Assembly (NCBI RefSeq): GCF_900496995.4
Contig: NC_044006.1
Span: 61,425,204-61,489,203, forward strand
Direction: 5' to 3'
Origin: Aquila chrysaetos chrysaetos
Taxonomy: Eukaryota; Chordata; Aves; Accipitriformes; Accipitridae
DNA length: 64,000 bases
How positions within the stretch are numbered: position 1 is the stretch's first letter; the number at the start of each line of letters is the position of its first letter. Position numbers and translations under genes: made by a program. The notes below the pieces were generated by a model. The model did not search any database and was not told where the DNA came from. It was given only the letters and a program-made list of their open reading frames with translations. Of the stretch, positions 49,541 through 59,186 are shown in pieces.

Positions 49541-52500
49541 ACAGTGAATACAAACCACTTACAGGCTTGCAGGCTTCAGTGGAACTTGGGCATCTGTATT
49601 TTTCCCCTTGGCCACAGGTTTTTGAACTTGAACAACTTGAATCTAAAGCAAGAACATTTTAGGCTTCAGAGAAAAGCCCCTAAAGGAAACAGGATTTAAA
49701 ATAAATATCCTTCTCATGGAGTCATATCTGATGTTGCATATACCTAAGACAGTTAGGATTCCCTGAGCTTCAACAACAGAAACAGGTTACACTTTTCTAG
49801 CAAGTTCAGTGACTCCTGAGTGCACAAGATTTCGTAGGTGTGTCCACATGGCCAACTGCTTTTTGGCAGGGCAAATTAACCCTTGCTGAGCACGTTACTG
49901 CAGCAGCTACACTGCTACCAGCTATACCTGAGCTCTTGCATTTAAAGATAACCTGATTGCAATCAGGTATCACATTCCTCATGACTGACAGCATGGACGG
50001 GGTTTTATTTTTTTCAGCTTGTTTCAGTGGACCTTGCAACAGTAAACTATGACCATTATAACCACTTGGCTTGAATTGTCTCACAACCCTTTACCATGAG
50101 ACAGGCTAACAAAGATGCTTCTCTCTTTCCGCAGGTGGGTGGTCTCTACTAAAAAGGCAGCTCTTCTCTTGCCCCACGTCCCCCTGGGATGAAGTATCCA
50201 TTCCCTTCATGCTAGCAACAATTCTTGAGGAAGGACCAGTATTTAATGAAAAGTACCTTGGGTTTGTCAATTACAGCAAGTAATCCCACTTACTATTGGA
50301 CAGTAAGCAGCACAAATCTCAAGCAGGATTTCTGTTACTGAACAACTGCATAAGCATATGAAGAACTACTGCTAGGTTTTTTTGTTTTCAAACACCTGAA
50401 AGAATACAATTCAGCCCTGAATACTAACTATATTAAAAAAATGCATCACAGGAGTCTGTCATGCTGATTTTCAACGCAAAGTGTTTCAAAGTGTTCTTAC
50501 TGTAAAAGAAAAAAGAGGCTTTAAAAAAATTAAAGCTTACAGAATATGAAAAGGATTTTATCTCTGGAACCGAGACACATGCCGATCAGAATGGGTCTCT
50601 AGGTTGTATCAGCTTGTTAATAACCATATAACAACAAAAAGAGAATACTACAAATAAGAATTTGACCTAATTCTGAATACAGACAGGGAGATTTGAAAGC
50701 ATTTAGGAAAGAAATTTACTATTTTTTTTACTATGTTCAACTAAATCAACTATATGAAGTAGTTTAAAAAAAAAATGTAAGATATAGATCTGTCATGGAC
50801 TATGATGGAAATAATTTTTTAGAAGTGTTCCCATATACACATATCAATGGAAAACCTCAAGGTCATTACAAGAGCTCTCACTGGAGCATGAGAACCTATC
50901 CATATGAAGCTCAAAAAAATTACACCTATGAAGATATAACTTTAAAATGTTCCATGACCAGTCTATTCGGTATCATACTTTGAAAAATGTTTAAAATTAA
51001 GTGTCAAAAATTCTTCAGCCTCTTACTTGGTTTTATAGTCTCTATCTAACACTTCCATCTTCTGGATTTAGGCTGGCCACTGCAGGAAGCTGTGTGTCTG
51101 CCTCTAAAAAGATAATAAAAAAGAACACTCAACGCTGTTATAAATCCTTCAGGGACTACTACATATATTCTATAAAACACAAGTGGTGGTAAGCAGAGAG
51201 AAGTCATCCCACATAACTTCATATGCCTTGAAGTGAGGTGTGAGTGAAACTGAAGCTCCCATGACAGTCAGTGGAATCATGATCAATGCCACCTCCAGAG
51301 GGAGACAGATACGACTTTTCTCAAATGCCTCTTCTTGAATGTGATCTCTGTCTACAGGTGCCCATTTTCCTCCAGTACAGATGAATCCTATTCCAAGAGT
51401 AACATTTTCCCATTTATGACGTTCAAATGAAGTAGACTGACATGTATAACCAGCTTTGAATGACGTAGCAAGCCTATTGCTTGCTACAACCAAAACACCG
51501 AGATTCAACACCATTATTTTCAATGCTGCTGCTAAATAAGATATCCAAGTTAGTACTAAAATTTACTAATTAACCGTAGTGGTTACTGCAGCATATCAAT
51601 AGTCTAGTCTTGCACAAATAGACAAAAAAATATGCAGATTGTTCCACCCCAGAAGATCTTGTGAAACCACTACAAAATTAAAGTGTTTTATTAGCCCCAC
51701 TTCTAACATATTTTTGTAAAATCAAACTACAACACTCAACTACTTTTTACACAAATCCCATAAGCTAAAGCTATGAACGACCAAATAATATATAGCTCCC
51801 TTTTCTGCAAGCCTGAACTTCTCCATCATGTTTTAGCAGCTAACATGCAAGTTGTGTCACCTGCACACATCCGGTTTTTACAGCTAGATATTGAAGGAAA
51901 CTTCATCTGAAATCTAATTGAGGAAGACAACAATTAAGGACTACTCTGGGGCAACTGAAATTAAAGACAGATTTATAAAGCAGTAAGGGGCAAAGAACAA
52001 AAAAACCCCATTCCCAGTTTAAAAAAAAAAAAAGGAGTAGAACAGTCACCCCAGAAGCAGTCACAGTGCTTGACTTCCCCCCAATCCCCCCAAGTAACAC
52101 AACAGATACTGACAAAGCAATTGGCGCGCAAACCAAACCAAGGGCTAATCTGTCCTTCCCCCCACAGAGAAAAAAAAAAAAAAAGGAAGATATTTGTATC
52201 TCTATTTAAAAACACACACATACATTAAAAACAAAGTGAAATGAGCACTCTGATTTTAGGAAAACTTGCCTACCCATCTGTTAAAAAAAAACCAAACCAG
52301 AACAACAAAAGACAAACAAATCAATATTAAAGCATCTATTGATACTTCTTCATTCACTACTGAAAAGGAGAGAAAAAAAAAAACTTACAAAAGAAAATGA
52401 ACTGTTTTATCTACTTCTTACATAAAAACCCAAGAGCCCAGGATCTACTCAAAGTTAAGGACAATTTCAGCAACGGCCACAAGCTACATCTTCTAACTCA

Positions 52501-55500
52501 AATTTCTCCTAACAAGCAAAATCATCTAAGGAGTAATAGATACTGGTCTTCTGTGCAGGACTCATCTACACAATGAATTAACTGTAGACATTTGATCCTT
52601 TTGCTAACAATCTTCTGAATGTTCTTGTTCCAGAATTAAGAGTATCTTGTTCCAATTTAGCTTAATCCACTTAATCCATTTGGAGCAAGACACACTAACA
52701 CCATGAGAGCTAGATGGAATTGAGATACTGAATTCTGAAATTGCAATCCAAGACCCAGTCATCTGGGTTTAGATTATAGCTCACTTTGTTGTTTGAATAG
52801 ACAATTCTTTGGGTGTTTGAAGATGCCTAGTCTTCCTAGCCTAAAGACTTCCTAGTCCAAGGAAACAAATCTCTTGGTTTACCAAGAGCCAAAAAACTGA
52901 CCTTGGAGAATTAAGGCAGCGGGATGGCAATCTGACATACACACGGAGTGCATCTAATACACTGACAGGACTTAGGGTTCTTTATAAAACCCAAGTAGTT
53001 CACTGATTACTGTTCATAGGAGAGCTACCAGGGTAGGAAACAACAGTAACACATCCTGTGTGAGCCTGGCAGTACACTTACCCAGCAAACAGGAGGCTCA
53101 GATTCCACAGCCTCTTGCTGGAACTGGCCACTGTGCAGCTAAGCATGCCAGTTTGTGTGTACAGAAAGAAGTAAAAGGCAGAAAGGGGAAGCAAAATGCG
53201 GGTTGCTTCTGTAGCTTACTTGTCAGTGGACTTAAAGGAGTGGGGAGAAGTCCAGACTTCGGGTGAACCTCAGATGATTTCTAAGATTTAATTTATTGGG
53301 TAGCAGGAACCATAGGCAGTAACTCAGTACAAGCACACTTAAAGCAGAGAGAAATTAAAAGGAAGCCCAACTCTCTTTCTATCACACCCCCCATGCTCCA
53401 TTCTTCCCAAACCAGGACTGCACATCTATACTTATTCTCCACCCCAAAAATTAGGGTCCACCCCAGTCCACTCACCTCCATTCCTACAAGGTGATTAGCA
53501 GAAACTGTGTGTGGGGAGGTACCCAAACTGAACAGTAAGCATCTCCGCAGAGACAGTTACGGATTGTGAGTGATTGCTTGTATATGGGACTTCACCCAGT
53601 GGTTCACATAATCACCTCCACACAGAAAATTACTTCAACATACCATCCACAAGCAGTTTCTTTGGTAACCACCCAACTCTATCATACATAATGAACTAAA
53701 TTACTTGGCAGAAGTCAACACTCAAAAGTTTTGAAAAACCTGTTGATCACTAGAGTTGTATGTGCTAGGTACATATTTATTGCTATAAAAGCTGGGAATC
53801 ATCATCTCTCCTCCAGTTATGTACTGTTATTTGGAAACCAGGTGGAGGTGCCACTACATAAATTCAGGAAATTAGACCACTGCTCTAGATGCTTTTCACT
53901 GGAGCTTTGAATCAAGCACAGGTAGGAATTAAAAAACTGTCTCTCCTCACATACCAAATAAGCTACAAGACACCCAACAGAGCACTTTAGATTAGGCACT
54001 GCAATTTGGTAACCTGAACTTTTGTCATTAAGGCCTCTAGATTGTAAGCACTCAAGTAAATTACTGGATCTAACCCAGTCATATAAAAACAATATAAAAA
54101 ATTAAGTCAGGAATAAGTACGATGCTTTAAATTTATAACCTGCCTTATTTCAGGCAAACCCTCCATCGCAGATTAGCCCTACAGAGCTGCTGTAATCTGC
54201 AAATTATCATTTCTGTTCAAGCAATACTGTGTGTTAATTTAGTTTGCATGTTCTCTATTCTAAACAAACTGAAGTTCTTTAAGAAAAGCTATTTATGTCA
54301 AGATTTATACTACCTGGAAAAGCAGTGAAAAAGGTTTACCACTTCAATAAAAGGACACAGTATGTTCATTTGGGTCAATACAGAATATAAAGGTAAGAGC
54401 TATTTTTGAGTAACAGCTCTGCAGGTGCACTTACTTCACAATGACTGCCACACTTGAGAGTTATTCTACAAATAGGGAAGCCCTAGAGATATGGTATTAT
54501 TGCTCTCCATTTGTGAATCTGAATTTAAACAGAAATGTTACAGAGTGGGATCACTGAATGGAATTTTAACAACATTTCAACCTTTTGTTTGAAAGTTGGG
54601 AGGCCCCAGTGTGTGTAAATACTAACCAATAGTTACATATTTCCCTTAGTTTTGTAACATAAAAAATTCAAACATCTCCAGTATTTTAGTTTTGACACTG
54701 AAATAGCTACTCTTAGATGTAATAATGGTTGTGAAGTAGACTTCCTTAAAGACTTACAAGGCTTCTCTTAAAACTTCTTCAGTTTTAACAGCCTAAGTAG
54801 AGCAAGAAGAGGCATTATTTATAATATATTATTATTCTAAGGCAAACAAACCTATAATTATTGTTCGAGACTGACAATACAAGAAAATAACTGTACTGTT
54901 CTCTATAAATGAGCTTTCTATGACAAAATTGTCTATGTGAAAAAAATTTGTAAGTTCCCTTCCAGATAATAAACAGTTTACATATGCAATTCTAAAAAAA
55001 GTCCTTGCTCTTTAGTTGATACCTTTTCCTGAGTCTTTCTATTTTGATGTAAATTAGTTACTACTACCAGACTAAGGGAAGAGAGAATGCCAAGAAACAT
55101 CCAGTCAAATAAATCACTTTTTTGCTACTAAAAAATAGCAACATTTTCTGTGTTTCACTTCAATATAAACAAGGCGGTCCTGAATACTCCAACACTACAA
55201 CAGCAGTACCCCTGAGATTATCTGATTTTATCACCTCAGCATTACTCGAGGGAAGCCAGTGGAAATGCTATACAAGTAAATTGTTGATTAGCTCAGTCAC
55301 ACTAATCCCTGATGCAACATGGCAACCAGAAGAACAAAATTCGCTTTGTATTATCGATGAAGACCTGTTACTGAAACTATTCACACCTACATACCCTTTA
55401 TACTTGCACCTGAGACACACACAGTTATCGAGTAAGGAGATTACAACTGCACTTCTTTCAATTTAGTTAACTGGTATAGAATGAAGATTTGACTACAAGA

Positions 55501-56587
55501 TACAGTGTAAAAATAAAGTTACTGCTATAACACATGAATAAGCAGGACAAAATGCATGCATATGTACACACACAAACACTGAGAGGTTTAGTAAATACTG
55601 GAAGTAGAAAACAGGATTAAATTGAGATTTCTGCCATGCTGTTACCTCCTCCCTGATCTCTATTTTAACCTCATCTGTAAGAATGCCCGACAGCTGCAAA
55701 CTACTTCTAATCTCATTTTCTACTTTCATCCTTCATTTGTATTTATTTCTCACCATTCCAGGTTGTTCACTATTCTTTACAATCGTATTACAATTATTTA
55801 ATAGATCAGTATAGAGCTAAAGGGCACTAAAAATAAGGTTTCCAGAAGTTCTATTATTGGCTTTTAGCTAAGATTATCTTCTTTGGCCTTGTGTTTAACT
55901 CTTAGTATTTTTGATTGAACCCCAGTAGTTTTTTCAGGACTTCTAGACACTATTGAAATACAGTCATCTGTTCCCTATCTGTAAGTGGATTAGTTGGTCT
56001 GAGCATACATGATGTAGCTGCCTGCAGCACTGTGCCTTGCATGTGGGAGGCATGCACTTGCACGAAAACCTGTCTTTTGCTATAGTGTGCCTCTTTTCTA
56101 AACAAGAATTTTGAGTATAGCTTCAGAAGATGCACAAAGCATATATAGTCTCACAGTTTAAGCCTCCATGCCCTGCATTAGTCATGTTTTCTCACCTTAT
56201 CCCTCCATTACTCCAGATCAGTAAGAGTCGATTGTAAACAGGGCCTGTCTTTGTGCATGCATTGGACAGAACTCCAAACTCCTAGAGGAAGCTAAATAGT
56301 TCGTTTCTATTTGGTCCCCAACAGTAAAGCCTAAGCACCTGTAAAGTGAAAAGAAGTAGTATCTGATCTACTTGCATCCACTAGTTTTCAGTCAAACAGG
56401 AATTCACTGGTAGCCACCCAAAGCCAATGAATAAAACATGAATCTTTTTCCCCCGGTCTTCAGAAGAACCTTGAAGCAACACCATGTCAAAATTGACAGC
56501 CTCACCTCTGTCTCAACTACCTATTTGCAACATAGTTCTGTAGTGTTTCAGTAATTAAGATTTTTCTTATAACAGCCAAACAGCAAC
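49541..56587. other. Intergenic, nothing recognised
   Basis: About 7 kb of AT-rich DNA downstream, on the - strand, of the SSNA1-like gene. Frames such as + strand 55122-55466 and - strand 51170-51523 carry no recognisable motif. Several A-runs are present, near 52020, 52170 and 52370. Confidence 0.45.
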
Positions 56588-57165
56588 TTTATTTCATCTG
56601 TTTTCTAGTGCATTTAAAAATAATAATAAAACATACAGAAAGGTTGAAGAAAATCCCTCTCTGCTTATACTGTTGTTGTAAGGTTCTGTGGCTAACCACA
56701 TTTCTCACCTAGTGGAATTTTAGCACTGTGGCATCCAAACATTTGACCGTTTCAGGTTACATTGGTTTTCAGCTCTGGCGTATGCTTTAAGCTTCCCACT
56801 TCCTTCTTCAGGACATTAAGTAAAGTTCTAGAACTATCCAAAATCTTCATGTAAGCAGCTTCAGTTTCAGCAAGAATCTTATCAAGCTCATTCCGTGAAG
56901 CTACCTTTTGGGCCAGGCTTTCACATACACACTCCAGTTGTTCACTCAGGACTTGGATTTCATGCTGGAGTTTGTTTTTTTCCTCTTCTGCTTGCTGGAT
57001 TTGTTTGTTCAGCTCTTCTTTTTGCATACATAAGTCTTCAATGCATTTCACTAGTTCATTATTGTAACCCTGAAGAACAGCTCCCTGCTGAGTCATCCTC
57101 CACTCCTCTCCCAGAGCTCTGCCACTGCTCCCTGAAGTCCCCTCTCAGCAACAGCCTTCTATGCT
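56588..57165 (-). other. Terminal exon of the SSNA1-like gene (5' UTR part, CDS, 3' UTR)
   Basis: On the - strand a long pyrimidine tract (the A-run at about 57168-57188 on the + strand) ends in TTTTTAG|AGCATAG, giving a strong acceptor with the exon starting at 57165. The whole coding sequence follows after 68 untranslated bases. A polyadenylation signal AATAAA is read at 56593-56588, about 160 bases after the stop codon. The acceptor implies at least one upstream exon; the best candidate is in the CpG island at 57639 and above. Confidence 0.6.
56752..57096 (-). CDS. SSNA1-like: SSNA1-like coiled-coil microtubule protein, intact, intronless
   Basis: This is a complete 114-residue frame with a good start context (A at -3). 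It opens [20 protein letters not shown], almost identical to the N-terminus of human SSNA1 (NA14). Other conserved stretches are the [19 protein letters not shown] block (residues about 67-85) and the [12 protein letters not shown] block after it. Length is close to the 119 residues of human SSNA1; only the C-terminal tail diverges. Most of the protein (about 12-105) is predicted coiled coil with regular heptads. SSNA1 proteins self-assemble into fibrils at centrosomes, basal bodies and axon branch points, where they nucleate or remodel microtubules and bind spastin. As I recall, human SSNA1 has several exons, whereas this reading frame has none. That suggests a retrogene, or an ancestral gene that lost its introns. 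The open frame and conserved motifs argue for function. It is transcribed head-to-head with WAC. Confidence 0.85.
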   Translation of the reverse strand: MTQQGAVLQGYNNELVKCIEDLCMQKEELNKQIQQAEEEKNKLQHEIQVLSEQLECVCESLAQKVASRNELDKILAETEAAYMKILDSSRTLLNVLKKEVGSLKHTPELKTNVT

Positions 57166-57638
57166 CTAAAAACAAAAAAAAAAAAAACAAAACAAAAAAT
57201 GCAACAGAAAAACAGAAAGAAAAATTCTGTAAGAGAGTTACCATGAATAATGCTATGCTAGCACAGACAGAGCCACAGGGAAAGATGCTCTGTTTAAGGT
57301 TAACATGTTAGTTCCAAGTTGTGCCACATCTCTTCCCTTTTCAGGAAGGGGGCAGGACAAAATTCGGCATCTACACTATACCTTTACGGAAAACTCGTCT
57401 CCCCTGTGATACCCTCCCTCATCGCAATGCCAACTCTGGTATCAAAATACTTCTATTATATTTTATCATATCTTAATACCATTCTGAACAGATGATGCTT
57501 TGTACCTCCGAGTTCGAGGGTTTGCTCAGAAATAACCAAACGACCCCTTTCCCAGGAGAAGGCTCAGCGGCTAGCGCCAGCGCTCAGCGAGCCCGGGGCC
57601 ACCTGAAGCAAACCCCTCTGGCGCCGCTGGCTACTCAC

Positions 57639-57720
57639 GGCCGCCGGCATGACAGTTTCACGCGTGTGCCGAGGCGCGGACGAGCTGCTGCTCGCTGGAG
57701 GCGGCCGTTAGCGCCCCTCA
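57639..57720 (-). other. Candidate non-coding first exon of the SSNA1-like gene
   Basis: A consensus donor GCC|GTGAGT is read on the - strand at 57639/57638, inside the CpG island. Spliced to the acceptor at 57165 it removes a 473-base intron. An ATG at 57650-57648 would give a ten-codon upstream ORF that crosses the junction and stops before the SSNA1-like start codon. If the splice used the next AG, two bases on, it would instead overlap the main frame. The 5' edge is arbitrary because the transcription start cannot be seen. Confidence 0.4.
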
Positions 57721-57940
57721 CCCGCCGCCCCCCACTCAATCCACCCCACCCCCCCGCCACACACACACACACTCCCCCCACCCGGCGGCGGTTTCAGCGC
57801 ACCCGGGCCGTTCTGCCGCCAGCGCCTCGTTCCCTCGGCGGCCGGGGCTGCGGCAGCCTGGCGGCGTTTCTTCAGGGGCCGGGAGCAGAGCCCCGCCACC
57901 GCGGGTCGGGAGAAACCGCCACCGCCGGGGCCGGGCGGCA

Positions 57941-57960
57941 GGGCCGGGCCGGGCCGGGCC
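57941..57960. repeat. (GGGCC)4 simple repeat
   Basis: Four perfect GGGCC units within the CpG island. Guanine-rich on one strand. Confidence 0.9.
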
Positions 57961-58285
57961 TGACCCGCGCCGCCGCCTCCCCAGGGACATTTTAACAACC
58001 TCTTCGCCGCCGTGCGCTTCCTCGCAGAAGACGAGCCGTACACAAAATGGCTCCTGCCTATACATCAAGTCCTTGGGCGGAAGGGGAGGAGGGGGTAGGT
58101 AAGAGGAGACCTTCCCTTTCCTATCCCGCGGCCGGGCGCCGCTCCCCCCGCCCCGCCGCTACTCTCGCAATTCCCCTTACTGCCCCCACCTGCCTGGCGT
58201 TCCCGCCCTGTCGGCTCCCACCGAGGAAGCCGGGTGCCCCGCCGTGGCCCGGCTCCCGCTCGGCGCGGCCCGACCCGCCCGCGCC

Positions 58286-58316
58286 GGGAAGGGAAGGGAA
58301 GCGAAGCGAAGCGAAG
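58286..58316. repeat. (GGGAA)3(GCGAA)3 pentamer array
   Basis: Three GGGAA units run directly into three GCGAA units, ending in G. It is probably one pentamer array in which half the units changed one base and that form spread. It lies about 50 bp upstream of the WAC CCAAT box. Confidence 0.9.
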
Positions 58317-58440
58317 TGCGGCGCTGCCGGCAGCGCGGCCCCCCGGGTGGCGGGGGCTCCCCTCGGCCAATCAGCCAGGCGCGCCCGGCCAACGGCTGCT
58401 CCGACCGGCAGTGCCTCGGAGGCGCCGGGTTGAGGGGTCA

Positions 58441-58758
58441 CGGAAATAGCCGAGCGTTGCCGAACGCGGCGCCACCCTGACGAGAGCGTGAAAACATCTC
58501 TACGGAAATAACCGATGTTTTCCGAAGATAGGTAGCGCTCGGGAGAGGAGGACGAGGCGGGCCGGCCGGTGGGAGGAGGAGGGAGGGAGGAGAGTTACGG
58601 AAGGAGCCGATGTTTGCCGAAGGGAGAGATTGAAGGGCGTTGGGCTCGGCGAAGGCAGCCGATGTTTCCCGAAGGCAGAGTCGCCCGAGAGCAAAGGGGA
58701 CAGAGGGGACGGAGCGTGTCGGAAAGAGCCGAAAAGAGCCGACGTTAACCGAGCGCGG
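58441..58758 (+). promoter_or_regulatory. Five degenerate copies of a CGGAA-CCGATGTTT-CCGAA element
   Basis: Copies begin at 58441, 58503, 58598, 58647 and 58720. The clearest, 58503-58526, reads CGGAAATAACCGATG then TTTTCCGAA and is a partial dyad (CGGAAA...TTTCCG). Others vary in the arms (CGGAAGGAGCCGATG, CGAAGGCAGCCGATG, CGGAAAGAGCC). Flanking wording such as GCGGCG(T/C)CGCCCGAG or GCAGAGTCGCCCGAG also recurs, so the duplicated unit was longer than the core. CGGAA is the core of ETS-family sites. The array lies between the CCAAT box and the main (GCG)n leader, so it may be promoter or transcribed 5' UTR. Confidence 0.7.
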
Positions 58759-58969
58759 CGTCGCCCGAGTTTCCCGGATGTAGTTGGAGGAGCGGCGGCG
58801 GCGGCGGCGGTGGCGGCGGGCGCAGCGGGGGGAGGAGGCGGCCGCGGCGGCAGCAGCGGCGGCGGCGACGACGGCGGCGGAGTCCGTGCTCCCGGAGTGT
58901 CTCAGCGCGCGCGGGGCCGAGTTGCTGGCGTCTCCCCTCTCGCTGTGCGCGGAGGAGATGGGCCCGTGA
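58515..58969 (+). promoter_or_regulatory. Cluster of short upstream ORFs in the WAC leader
   Basis: If transcription starts at or left of about 58.5 kb the leader contains several upstream ATGs. They are 58515 (6 codons), 58610 (7 codons), 58662 (28 codons), 58778 (ATG followed at once by TAG) and 58958 (ATG GGC CCG TGA). The first three ATGs come from the repeated CCGATGTTT core. Such uORFs commonly reduce translation of the main frame. Whether all are in the mRNA depends on the unseen start site. Confidence 0.45.
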
Positions 58970-59145
58970 GCGCTGCTCCCAGCCGAGCTGCCTGAGCCGC
59001 CCCCTCCCTCCCTTCCCCCCTCCCTGCCCCCGGTCGGCGGCGAGGCGGAGCGCTGCCTCCCCCTCCTCCCCCCTCGGCGCCTGTGGCCCGGCCGCGGCCG
59101 TCCCCTCCTGGTCCCCTCACACTCACACACACAGGCCGGGCATTG

Positions 59146-59186
59146 ATGGTAATGTATGCGAGGAAACAGCAGAGACTCAGTGATGG
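59146..59186 (+). CDS. WAC: WAC coding exon 1
   Basis: Thirteen codons plus two bases of the glycine codon, followed by the donor GG|GTAAAT. The preceding leader extends through the (GCG)n tract. Confidence 0.95.

Noticed and set aside
57059-57244. 61-codon - strand frame with a phenylalanine-rich hydrophobic start.
   Set aside because: The hydrophobic part is the translated pyrimidine tract of the splice acceptor, and the rest overlaps the SSNA1-like leader.
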